DNA of 11,401 bases from Armatimonadota bacterium (GCA_030833025.1 JAURHZ010000053.1:1-11401); one strand, 5' to 3'. Positions 1-7,135 are shown, counted from the stretch's first letter. Program-made: numbers and translations. The notes: a model not told the origin generated them from the sequence alone.

Positions 1-1526
1 GAAACGGTGTCCTGAATCCGGCACTCTTCGATGTCGCTCCGGCGCGTGGCAAGGGGAATATCGCCATTCAATACGATGCCACCCTCAGCGTGCCGCAGGC
101 AGGGAAAGCAACGTTCTTCCTCGACTCTGATGATGCATCCCAGCTATTCATCGATGGCAAGATGGTTATCGATTACAACGGTAGCCACGGTGAGGGGGCG
201 GAAAAGAAAGCCGACATCGAGCTCACCGCGGGTAAGCATGCTATTCGCATCGCCTATGTCCAAGGGGATGCCGGATCTCCGCTGGGCCTCAGCGTCGCGT
301 GGAGCCTGCCGAGCTTGGGGCGTCGGCCCCTCACAGTTTGGGCTAGCACCAGTGCGCTTGGACAGCCCATTCAGCGTGCGTATGACTTAAAGCGATTTGT
401 TTCGGCCGGCGAGGTTGCGGAACAAACCAATATCGAAAAGCTGCTGGATGACAACCAGACAAAGCGTCCAGCTACAAATGTCGCGCTGGTGGTTACCGAA
501 GGCGGTGCAAATCCGCGCGAGACGAATATTCTTCTCCGAGGTGTCCATACAAGCAAGGGCGACAAGGTCGAACCGGGCTATCCGGTTTGTACAGGTGGAA
601 TTACTCCTCCGCTGGAAGAACCTGCAGGCGGTGCACAGACCAGTGGGCGACGTACGGCGCTCGCGATGTGGATTACCGGGCGTGAAAACGTGATGACCCG
701 GCGCGTCCTCGCAAATCGCATTTGGCAGTATCACTTCGGACGAGGCATCGTCAGGTCCGCTAACAACTTTGGACTCGCGGGCGATAAGCCAACGCATCCC
801 GAGCTCCTTGACTTCCTCGCGGAAACACTCGACTGGAATGGCTGGTCGCTCAAAGACATGCACCGGCTGATCATGACGAGCAATACCTACATGCAGGACA
901 GTGCTCTGCGCCCAGATGCCAACCGCAGGGATGCCATGAATGACCTCTTCCACAGGTTTGACATGCGCCGACTTCAGGCGGAAGAAATCCGTGACAGTAT
1001 TCTCGCGGTCAGCGGGCTGCTAAACACGGAAATGTACGGGCCAAGTGTGTATCCGGACATCGACAAGGATGTGCTCAAAGGCCAGTCCATTCCCGGGAAG
1101 GACTGGTACCCTGAGCGCAACACACCGCAGCAAAAGAACCGCCGCTCAATCTACGTCTTTGTAAAACGCTCGCTGCTCTACCCTCTGCTGGAAGCGTTTG
1201 ACTTGGCTGAGACCGACCGTACAACCCCGATGCGCTACGCATCCACGCAGCCGACACAGGCACTGACGATGATGAACTCGACGGTCATCAACCAGGCCGG
1301 TAAAGGGCTTGCAGAGCGTGTTGCAAAGGAAGGGCATCGGGATATCCGTGCCTTCGCCAAGCGCGCGCTTGCGCTTGTGATGCAGCGAACACCGGCCGAG
1401 AGCGAAGTGACAAAGCTGGTTTCGCTCGCGATTCGCTTCGAGCTACGGGGAGCATCTCCGCAGCAAGCGAAAGAGTATCTCTGCCTTCTGGCACTAAATT
1501 TGAATGAGTTTGTGTATCTCGACTAG
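1..1526 (+). CDS. PA14-DUF1553 domain protein, C-terminal part (5' end outside window)
   Basis: The frame is open from base 3 with no start codon, so the gene begins left of the window; 507 codons are visible. Visible residues ~1-110 look like a PA14 domain (FFLDSDDASQLFIDGK, then G-x-H and LTAGKHAIRIAY), a beta-sandwich that often binds carbohydrate. A linker with VTEGG and LLRGVHTSKGDKVEPGYP is typical of the stretch between DUF1549 and DUF1553. From about residue 215 to the end the protein matches DUF1553 (RRVLANRIWQYHFGRGIV, THPELLDFLAETL, RRLQAEEIRDSIL, QALTMMNS). In Planctomycetota-type genomes such proteins usually also carry cytochrome-c-like and DUF1549 domains upstream; those would lie outside the window. 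Biochemical role is unknown; an extracytoplasmic role linked to polymer breakdown is often proposed. The next gene, DUF1501, is its usual partner and begins about 40 bases downstream. The family call is secure; the PA14 boundaries are approximate. Confidence 0.9.
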   Translation, partial: NGVLNPALFDVAPARGKGNIAIQYDATLSVPQAGKATFFLDSDDASQLFIDGKMVIDYNGSHGEGAEKKADIELTAGKHAIRIAYVQGDAGSPLGLSVAWSLPSLGRRPLTVWASTSALGQPIQRAYDLKRFVSAGEVAEQTNIEKLLDDNQTKRPATNVALVVTEGGANPRETNILLRGVHTSKGDKVEPGYPVCTGGITPPLEEPAGGAQTSGRRTALAMWITGRENVMTRRVLANRIWQYHFGRGIVRSANNFGLAGDKPTHPELLDFLAETLDWNGWSLKDMHRLIMTSNTYMQDSALRPDANRRDAMNDLFHRFDMRRLQAEEIRDSILAVSGLLNTEMYGPSVYPDIDKDVLKGQSIPGKDWYPERNTPQQKNRRSIYVFVKRSLLYPLLEAFDLAETDRTTPMRYASTQPTQALTMMNSTVINQAGKGLAERVAKEGHRDIRAFAKRALALVMQRTPAESEVTKLVSLAIRFELRGASPQQAKEYLCLLALNLNEFVYLD

Positions 1527-1554
1527 GGTGTCGGTGATGCTGCAGCACACGGTT

Positions 1555-1560
1555 GAAGGA
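1555..1560 (+). promoter_or_regulatory. Ribosome binding site for the DUF1501 gene
   Basis: GAAGGA lies 5 bases before ATG 1566 and 8 bases before ATG 1569. An ATG at 1561 is followed at once by an in-frame TGA and cannot be the start; a GTG at 1563 is too close to the site. The site therefore favours 1566 or 1569. Confidence 0.6.
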
Positions 1561-1565
1561 ATGTG

Positions 1566-3026
1566 ATGATGGAAAATAAGCACTTCTGTGGACGCACGCG
1601 ACGGGAATTTCTCTGGGAGGCCGGTGCGGGATTTACAGGTCTCGCCCTGACTGGGTTGCTATCAGGGGATGGCTTTTTTGGTGATGCTGCATATGCCGCA
1701 GGCCCTCCAAAGGCGGGGAAGGGCCCGCTTGCTGAGAAGCCTCCGATGATGCCAGCGAAGGCTAAAGCCGTCATCTTTTTGTACATGTACGGTGGTCCCA
1801 GCCAGCTTGATACCTTTGACTACAAACCGGGTCTGATCGGGCGCGAAGGCCAGACGGTTTCCTATAACAACTTCCGTAACGGCGGCAAGGCATCCACGGT
1901 TACCCTAATGGAGCCCAAGTGGAAGTTCAAGCAGTATGGAAAGTCAGGGACATTTGTATCCGACCTCTTCCCACACGTTGGTGAGTGCGCGGATGACCTG
2001 TGCATTGTGAAGTCGATGATCTCCGATTCACCCATCCACGGTTCGGCGATGCTGCAGATGAACAGTGGCAAGATTCTCTCTGGATCTCCGAGCATGGGCG
2101 CTTGGGTCAACTATGGGCTGGGCACGGTCAATCAAAATCTGCCCGGATTTGTGGTGATGCTGGATCCAAGCGGCGGGCCAATCTCCGGAGCCAAGAACTG
2201 GTCAAGCGGCTATATGCCTGCCGTGTATCAAGGCACCGTGTTGCGGTCAGCAGGCGATCCAATTCTCGACCTCAATCGCCCAAAGGGTTTTGAGCCTGAC
2301 ATGCAGCGCGACATGATCGATACGCTGAATCAGTTCAATGATGCACACCGGCGTCCACGGGAAGATAACTCTAACCTCGCGGCACGCATCGCATCGTATG
2401 AGCTTGCCTATCAAATGCAGAATACGGCCCCGGAAGTCGTCGACATTTCCAAGGAACCTGAGCACATAAAGGAAATGTACGGCCTCAACAATGCCGTTAC
2501 CAAAGACTTTGGCACACGGTGCCTGCTCGCAAGGCGGATGGTTGAGCGCGGCGTACGCTATATTCAGCTCTACTCCGGCGGTTCGAATACGGACTTCAGT
2601 AGCTTCTGGGATGCGCATGGTGGCATTGTTGCTAACCACAATGGTCTTGCTAAGAAAGTCGATCAGCCGATTGCTGCGCTCTTGAAAGACCTCAAGCAGA
2701 GGGGCCTCCTAGATACCACCTTGGTTGTCTGGGGTGGCGAGTTTGGGCGAACCCCGCATAGCACCGGTGATGGCCGTGACCACCACGCGACGTGTTTCAC
2801 AACGTGGATGGCGGGCGGTGGCATCAAGGGCGGCATGTCCTATGGCGAATCCGATGAAACCGGTCATGAAGTCGGACGTAATCCGGTACCTGTCAAGAAA
2901 CTGCACGCGACCGTACTCCATCAGCTTGGTATCGATCCGAATCGCCTATCGTACTTCTACGGCGGACTTGACCAAAAACTTGTTGGTGTTGAACATGTCG
3001 AACCTATTAAGGAAGTCATCGCGTAA
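1566..3026 (+). CDS. Tat-exported DUF1501 family protein (sulfatase-like fold)
   Basis: 486 residues from ATG 1566; ATG 1569 is an equally possible start. The N-terminus is a twin-arginine signal: TRREFL at residues ~11-16, a hydrophobic stretch (GAGFTGLALTGLL) and a likely cut after AYA near residue 44, so the protein should be exported folded. The rest is DUF1501, a family related to alkaline phosphatase/sulfatase folds: FLYMYGGPSQLDTFDYKPG (~71-89), the IHGSAMLQMNSG segment (~157-168), PSMGAWVNYGLG (~175-186), WDAHGGI (~348-354), GGEFGRTPHS (~390-399), GRDHH (~403-407) and HATVLHQLGID (~447-457). Length is normal for the family. DUF1501 genes are nearly always next to DUF1549/DUF1553 genes, as here, and the two products are assumed to act together outside the cytoplasm. 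The substrate is unknown. No frameshift or truncation is seen. Confidence 0.93.
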   Translation: MMENKHFCGRTRREFLWEAGAGFTGLALTGLLSGDGFFGDAAYAAGPPKAGKGPLAEKPPMMPAKAKAVIFLYMYGGPSQLDTFDYKPGLIGREGQTVSYNNFRNGGKASTVTLMEPKWKFKQYGKSGTFVSDLFPHVGECADDLCIVKSMISDSPIHGSAMLQMNSGKILSGSPSMGAWVNYGLGTVNQNLPGFVVMLDPSGGPISGAKNWSSGYMPAVYQGTVLRSAGDPILDLNRPKGFEPDMQRDMIDTLNQFNDAHRRPREDNSNLAARIASYELAYQMQNTAPEVVDISKEPEHIKEMYGLNNAVTKDFGTRCLLARRMVERGVRYIQLYSGGSNTDFSSFWDAHGGIVANHNGLAKKVDQPIAALLKDLKQRGLLDTTLVVWGGEFGRTPHSTGDGRDHHATCFTTWMAGGGIKGGMSYGESDETGHEVGRNPVPVKKLHATVLHQLGIDPNRLSYFYGGLDQKLVGVEHVEPIKEVIA

Positions 3027-3041
3027 AAGTTGGACCCAGTG

Positions 3042-4049
3042 ATGGCGCAACCTGACTGGCTGGAGAATGTTCTAAAGCAGGAACTTGTAACTACAGGTGT
3101 CCCGGGGCTGGTTGCTGGCTACATCGATGTTGGTAACAAACCACATCTGGCAGCTTCCGGAATCCGACAAGTGGGCAGTGATACGCCATTACAGTTGACG
3201 GATGCGGTTCATATTGGGTCCTGTACGAAGGCTGTGACGGCGCTGCTGATTGCTGCCGCCGTTGGTGATGGGCAGCTCCGCTTTACGACAACGCTTGGGG
3301 CTCTCGATCCGATTTGGAAGAAGTCGCCTTGGGCAAATCGGACCGTTGAGTCCCTCCTGCGCCATGAAGCCGGTCTCCCCGAGAACGCAACGTGGTGGGA
3401 GCTGACAAGAGCGGGTGGTGAACTTACATCCCAGCGACGAAATGTACTAAATCCCAAGTGGCTTTCCTCGGGCAAAGTTCCAGCTGTTGGTAAGTTTGCC
3501 TACTCAAATGTCGGCTATGTTGTCCTTGGAAGTGTGATCGACAAGGTCTACGGGAGACCTTACGAGGATGTCCTTCAGCTTCGAATAGCCCGTCCAAAGC
3601 TGCTGCAGAGTGTTGGGTTTGGTGTGCCTTCTCTCGCGCGCGGACACCGAGTAACTGCTACCGGCTATTTGCCTACGACGCTAGATAACCCTCCGGTGAT
3701 GAACTCCGCTGGACGCTTACACTTGTCGGTAGCCGATTGGCTTCAAACTGCAGCCTTACACATGGCATCGAATGACTTTTTGGATAGCAACATCCGACGT
3801 GTGCTGCATGGAAGCCGCATGGATGGCGGCTATGCTGGCGGATGGATTGTTCTCAATCGATCCTGGGCTGGAGGACCGGCACTGACGCATGCCGGATCGA
3901 ATACCTTTTGGATGGCCTCGATGTGGGTTGCGCCGAAAACGGGCCGAGCATTTGCGGCGGTGGCGAATGGCGCTGGAGAGAACATCTCGAAAGGCCTTGA
4001 CCGTATTATTTCCGCGATGATTCAGCGGTCTTCTGGCATTACCCGTTAG
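3042..4049 (+). CDS. Beta-lactamase-fold serine hydrolase (class C / PBP4*-like)
   Basis: About 335 residues from ATG 3042; in-frame TTG 3030 or GTG 3039 would add four or one residues, and no start has a well-placed ribosome binding site. All three active-site motifs of the PF00144 serine hydrolase family are present: S-C-T-K (nucleophile Ser ~60, general-base Lys ~63), Y-S-N (~154-156) and H-A-G (~283-285) in the place of KTG. LLRHEAGLPE (~105-114) matches the family's LLxHtSGLP stretch. Family members include class C beta-lactamases, D-Ala-D-Ala peptidases and esterases; the substrate cannot be told from sequence. There is no signal peptide, unlike true beta-lactamases, so a cytoplasmic esterase or peptidase is likely unless the start is wrong. 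It starts 15 bases after the DUF1501 stop and probably shares its transcript. Its TAG stop overlaps the stop of the opposing regulator gene. Confidence 0.88.
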   Translation: MAQPDWLENVLKQELVTTGVPGLVAGYIDVGNKPHLAASGIRQVGSDTPLQLTDAVHIGSCTKAVTALLIAAAVGDGQLRFTTTLGALDPIWKKSPWANRTVESLLRHEAGLPENATWWELTRAGGELTSQRRNVLNPKWLSSGKVPAVGKFAYSNVGYVVLGSVIDKVYGRPYEDVLQLRIARPKLLQSVGFGVPSLARGHRVTATGYLPTTLDNPPVMNSAGRLHLSVADWLQTAALHMASNDFLDSNIRRVLHGSRMDGGYAGGWIVLNRSWAGGPALTHAGSNTFWMASMWVAPKTGRAFAAVANGAGENISKGLDRIISAMIQRSSGITR

Positions 4050-6178
4050 TCTGGGTAAGGGAGCGTAAATAACGTTGCTGGCCAACGTCCGCCCATGTCT
4101 ACCTGCCCAACACCATATATCTGATTGATTACATTTACGGTGACACGGTCGATGTTCTTATAGACTTCGTGTGTGGTCTCACCCGATGGCTTTATAGTCG
4201 TAACGATAATCCCATGTGATTGATTTGTACCAATATCGCGTGCCGTGTTGGTGATGAGCTGAAGTGTGCCTGATTTCGGATTCGAAACGAAACGGCGTAC
4301 ATGTGTGAGGTAATGGCCATCCGGGAGTGTAACCTTCCCAGTTTGCTTCATTGCGCCTGTCACCCTATCGATAACATTGAAGTCGATGGGAGTTCGTGAA
4401 TCAACTGCTGATTCCTGAATGGCGACATCGAGTTCATCACGGCGTGAGAGGTCATAGACGTATACCGATGCACTTGGAATATCACTGCTTAGTGCGATCT
4501 GTCGTCCAACGGTTCCCGTATGGACATTAATCGTAGCCACTGTTGGGGACAAGCGTGCGACATCGCTTGGAGACTTCGAGGATGTCATGAGTCCACCGAT
4601 GACGTGGTACTCTCCCTCCGCGATGAGACTCTCACTCGTAACGAAATCATCCGCTTTGGCTGGCCCATCCATTGTAGATGTCCAAAGTATCCGTCCATCA
4701 TTTGTAAAGGATGCTATGAACCAGTCACCTGATGATGGCGATGTACTTGACTTGGCATTTGCCACAACGCAGTACTCATCCTGTGTATGGCGGCTGAAAG
4801 CCAAAAGTTTGGCTTGTACACCGCTGATAACGATGTCGTTGATGATCTTTCCAGTGGCATCAAAGTGGGTGGCGAAGATTTGGTCTTTACCACTCTCTGC
4901 AGTCGAGCTGCAATACCAAGCGCCGCCACGCTGATCCGCGATAACACGTCGTTTTACTTCTGAGCCATGAACGATTTTCCTGCGTGTTCTGCCTTGAAAG
5001 CGAAGCTTTCCGTTTACATCGTAGGAAACGATTGAGCCATACCAGCCATCGCTTGTCTTTGGCTGGTTGACCGAGTAGGTCTCCCCTGCGGCAAAGATGT
5101 TCTTTGATGTATCGAAATGGATACTTTCCAAGCGGTCAGCATCGTGGCTGGGACCGGTAACCCGCCGCGTCCACTTTGGCTTGAGGTCAGGGCCGAGGAG
5201 AGTGACGATTCCATCGACATCTTCAGTTTTGGTCTTGACGATGCCTGTAATCGCAACACTGCCATCCTGAAGTCGGGCGACCCCTATAAATTCAGAATCA
5301 TCCAGCTCACCGGGGCCGGGTGTGTGTTGATAGCCGATGATTTTGGCGATGGGGGGAGTTGAGACCAGTGTCTTTGGCGTGGGAGCTACCAGGATAGTCT
5401 TGGGTGGGATGAAAAATGTTACTAAAAGCGCCGTGGTCACAGCCGCGATTGCAATACGAACTGTCCAGCTTATTCCTTCATACCAGCTTCGCAGCGTGCG
5501 TTTAGGCAGTTGCGGTGGGATTTCTGTTGGTTTGCTGGGTTCCTGGGATGTGACTTGTACAGGTTCACCTAGCAGGCGTGCATGCAGAGCCTTTGCCACT
5601 TCGTTATCCGGGTGCAAATCCAAGACAGCATCGAGAACCTTACGCGCCTCCGGGAGGCGTCCGGTATCGATATAAAGTTTGGTCAGCTCAATCCGGGCTG
5701 TCGTCAGTCGAGAGCATGTACGCTTGCGCTCGGACTCAAATAAGCTTTGCGTATCTGGAGCGATTTGTCCACGTCCAAGAATCCGAATCTGATCATTGAG
5801 ATTCTCGATACGTTCATTCACGGGCAGTGTTGATGCGTAAGCTGCATACAGTTGACGACTTTCGATGCAGTCCACCTGAATGCCTTCGATATTCAGGGTG
5901 AGGATACCCCTGTCAACAACCAGCAGGTCCTCACGTTGAAGCCGTATTGCAAACTCACGGAGGATGCCAAGCTCTTGACGTAAGCGGGTCTTGCGGCTTT
6001 CATCGGAGCTGTCTGGCCACATCATCCGGCAGAGCAAATCGCGCTGAATGGGTTCTGGATGCGCCAGAATCAACGCAGTGAATATATGGCGCGATTTTGT
6101 TGATGCAAGTTCCACCTGACTTCCATTTGAATCAAGTGCCTTGAACGGACCATATACGTTGATAGTTGGTTTTTGCAT
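4046..6178 (-). CDS. Membrane-anchored SARP/BTAD-type transcriptional regulator with extracytoplasmic beta-propeller
   Basis: 710 residues from ATG 6178; no clear ribosome binding site precedes it. Residues ~1-100 resemble the OmpR/SARP winged helix (K28-S-R-H-I-F-T-A-L-I-L-A-H, RDLLCRMMWPDSSDESRKTRLRQELGILR by position 46-74, then a strand ending ...DCIESRQ). Residues ~103-204 resemble the BTAD helical domain, with a TPR-like pair near 160-200 (LYIDTGRLPEARKVLDAVLD). A Pro-rich linker and basic KRTLRSW lead into one hydrophobic segment (~239-257), which places the N-terminus inside. Residues ~290-710 are outside and contain repeated blades of the type D-G-x-W / Y-D-x-x-G-K / G-x-x-x-x-D, like SBBP or PQQ-type propellers; this part is judged by eye. 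The layout is that of a CadC/ToxR-like one-component sensor in which the propeller would be the sensor. Target genes and signal are unknown. Its TAA stop overlaps the TAG of the serine hydrolase gene. Confidence 0.85.
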   Translation of the reverse strand: MQKPTINVYGPFKALDSNGSQVELASTKSRHIFTALILAHPEPIQRDLLCRMMWPDSSDESRKTRLRQELGILREFAIRLQREDLLVVDRGILTLNIEGIQVDCIESRQLYAAYASTLPVNERIENLNDQIRILGRGQIAPDTQSLFESERKRTCSRLTTARIELTKLYIDTGRLPEARKVLDAVLDLHPDNEVAKALHARLLGEPVQVTSQEPSKPTEIPPQLPKRTLRSWYEGISWTVRIAIAAVTTALLVTFFIPPKTILVAPTPKTLVSTPPIAKIIGYQHTPGPGELDDSEFIGVARLQDGSVAITGIVKTKTEDVDGIVTLLGPDLKPKWTRRVTGPSHDADRLESIHFDTSKNIFAAGETYSVNQPKTSDGWYGSIVSYDVNGKLRFQGRTRRKIVHGSEVKRRVIADQRGGAWYCSSTAESGKDQIFATHFDATGKIINDIVISGVQAKLLAFSRHTQDEYCVVANAKSSTSPSSGDWFIASFTNDGRILWTSTMDGPAKADDFVTSESLIAEGEYHVIGGLMTSSKSPSDVARLSPTVATINVHTGTVGRQIALSSDIPSASVYVYDLSRRDELDVAIQESAVDSRTPIDFNVIDRVTGAMKQTGKVTLPDGHYLTHVRRFVSNPKSGTLQLITNTARDIGTNQSHGIIVTTIKPSGETTHEVYKNIDRVTVNVINQIYGVGQVDMGGRWPATLFTLPYPD

Positions 6179-6321
6179 CGACTGGTGGGGACGTAAGCCT
6201 GTCTAGTTGGTAATCATTCTACATTATGCACAGGTTGTCATGGGGAGCATAAGGTTGAATTTAGCCTAGGGTTATCTGTGTTTTGGCAGAATTCATTACG
6301 TACCTTAGTCTGCAACGCCAC

Positions 6322-6355
6322 CCAGTCATTAACTGGTTAATACACTGTATCCAGT
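6322..6355. repeat. Overlapping short dyads that could form alternative hairpins
   Basis: ATTAAC-TG-GTTAAT (6328-6341) is a perfect dyad, bracketed by CAGT (6323-6326) and ACTG (6344-6347). Within the same bases CCAGT (6322-6326) can instead pair with ACTGG (6332-6336), and ACTGG with a second CCAGT (6351-6355). The pairings exclude each other, as in attenuators or operators. A 5-bp stem with a TTTA loop follows at 6368-6381. It lies about 150 bases upstream of the regulator gene. Confidence 0.45.
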
Positions 6356-6421
6356 TGCTTCAAACCACTCGCTTTAGCGAGGCACACGCGTGCATTGACC
6401 TGGCAATTCTGCGATTAAAGT

Positions 6422-6462
6422 CCGATCCGCTAGAGAGTGCCACGCACTCTCTAGCGGATCGG
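6422..6462. repeat. Perfect 19-bp inverted repeat with a 3-base spacer
   Basis: Bases 6422-6440 are the exact reverse complement of 6444-6462, separated by CAC. No T-tract follows on either strand (ctctaatgtttt on plus, actttaatcgc on minus), so a canonical intrinsic terminator is not well supported. Possible roles are an operator, a strong RNA hairpin or a recombination site. It cuts through a short plus-strand frame (6283-6468), which I therefore judge not to be a gene. Confidence 0.9.
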
Positions 6463-6572
6463 CTCTAATGTTTTGCCTTAGCTAATCGGAGCTGAAAACA
6501 CGCATAACCGGGTGCCGTACATGCACGCTTTTTGTGCTGATCGAACAACCTAGTTAGCGGCGGACAATATAA

Positions 6573-6702
6573 TTGACGTTTGGCTTTGACGATCGCTGAT
6601 TGACGAAGCCGTAAGCGCTGGCTGTGGTAGGAACGCTTATAAAAGCATTAAGAGGAGGAAGACATTCTCTGCAAATGATGGCTTGACGGTGTCCGTTTGA
6701 CA
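6573..6702 (+). repeat. Cluster of five TTGACR hexamers
   Basis: TTGACG occurs at 6573, 6586 and 6600, and again at 6683, with TTGACA at 6697. The steps are 13, 14, 83 and 14 bases. All are on the plus strand. They may be a spaced binding site, or -35-like elements, but no convincing -10 stands 17 bases downstream of any of them. Confidence 0.5.
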
Positions 6703-6720
6703 ACTGGTTTGAGTAGGCAT
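6637..6720 (-). CDS. Possible 27-residue peptide with strong ribosome binding site
   Basis: ATG at 6720 is preceded by AAAGGAG (minus strand, bases 6733-6727) at a 6-base spacing, the best initiation site between 6179 and 7146. The peptide has a polar, Thr-rich N-terminal half (MPTQTSCQTDTVKPS) and a hydrophobic end (FLLLMLL). This could be a small membrane-associated peptide, a leader peptide or a signalling peptide. No family is recognised. It may also be just the 3' end of the longer frame described for 6637-6990. Confidence 0.35.
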   Translation of the reverse strand: MPTQTSCQTDTVKPSFAENVFLLLMLL

Positions 6721-6990
6721 CCTGAGCTCCTTTGATTGGAATTGATCAGCCATCAGGACAAGGCCTGGAGCGCGGAAATCCGAAAGTTGAAGCGGGCTAA
6801 TTACGCCGTGTTCCGTTGTGTGTGTACGGCACACAACAACGCGTTCTGATAATGAAACGCGATTTCCATCCACAACGGGATGACTACTTTCAGAGTGACC
6901 ATTGTCCGCCACAGCAGCTTGGTGGGTCTGCCAAGGCATCGCGGCACCAAGATGTGGGACGTAGTGTAACCGACGGGAGTTGGCAATCAT
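6637..6990 (-). CDS. Possible hypothetical protein (117 codons), weak support
   Basis: An open frame with ATG at 6990 and TAA at 6637. No domain is recognised and no ribosome binding site precedes the ATG. In its favour, codon use looks ordinary and the same frame stays open back to the TAA of the GNAT gene at 7147, making 169 sense codons in a row. Against it, a second minus-strand frame is also open over 6801-6986, and the translated product has no clear hydrophobic core. The C-terminal third coincides with the better-initiated 27-codon ORF at 6637-6720. If real, it could be a short protein whose promoter region is the TGTAA array upstream; it could equally be noise. Confidence 0.25.
   Translation of the reverse strand: MIANSRRLHYVPHLGAAMPWQTHQAAVADNGHSESSHPVVDGNRVSLSERVVVCRTHTTEHGVISPLQLSDFRAPGLVLMADQFQSKELRMPTQTSCQTDTVKPSFAENVFLLLMLL
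6727..6733 (-). promoter_or_regulatory. Ribosome binding site for the 27-codon ORF
   Basis: Minus-strand AAAGGAG followed by six bases and ATG. It is the main reason to consider the short ORF real. Confidence 0.4.
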
Positions 6991-7017
6991 TACGAATGCA
7001 AGTCTAGGATAGGCATC

Positions 7018-7135
7018 CGTAAACCGGCAGGAAACGTAAGTGTAAATTAAGTGTAAATTAGCCTGTAATAATCCTGTAACACAGCATTTACGGGCTATTT
7101 TTCCTGTAAATGTTATGTGGTGACAGTGTGTAACA
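7018..7135. repeat. TGTAA heptamer array with 11-12 bp spacing (operator-like)
   Basis: Plus-strand copies are TGTAAAT at 7041, TGTAAAT at 7052, TGTAATA at 7064 and TGTAACA at 7075, giving steps of 11, 12 and 11 bases. A weaker CGTAAAC lies at 7018, an inverted copy ATTTACG at 7086, and further direct copies TGTAAAT at 7105 and TGTAACA at 7129. The first two form an exact 11-bp tandem repeat (7039-7060). Seven-base direct repeats with four-base gaps, one helical turn apart, are the known binding layout of OmpR/PhoB-type and SARP winged-helix regulators. Read on the minus strand the units are TTTACA-N5-TTTACA, close to the PhoP-box pattern. The copies at 7085-7094 and 7103-7112 also form a 10-bp stem with one G-T pair. 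Which protein binds is inference. Confidence 0.65.

Noticed and set aside
2580..2592. tRNA T-arm-like GGTTCGAAT
   Set aside because: It lies inside the DUF1501 gene, with no acceptor stem or anticodon arm around it.
6192..6245. Promoter for the regulator gene (minus-strand ATGACA then TAGAAT)
   Set aside because: Each hexamer is close to consensus, but the spacer is only 14 bases and the alternatives are no better, so I cannot support a call.
6283..6468. Plus-strand 61-codon frame upstream of the regulator
   Set aside because: It runs straight through the perfect 19-bp inverted repeat, has no ribosome binding site and no recognisable domain.
7085..7112. Hairpin after the GNAT gene as an intrinsic terminator
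   Set aside because: The 10-bp stem is made by two units of the TGTAA array and no T-tract follows on the minus strand, so it is better explained as part of the array.
7018..7135. CRISPR array or replication iterons
   Set aside because: Units are only 7 bases with 4-5 base gaps, too short for CRISPR, and no replication initiator gene or DnaA-box cluster is nearby.
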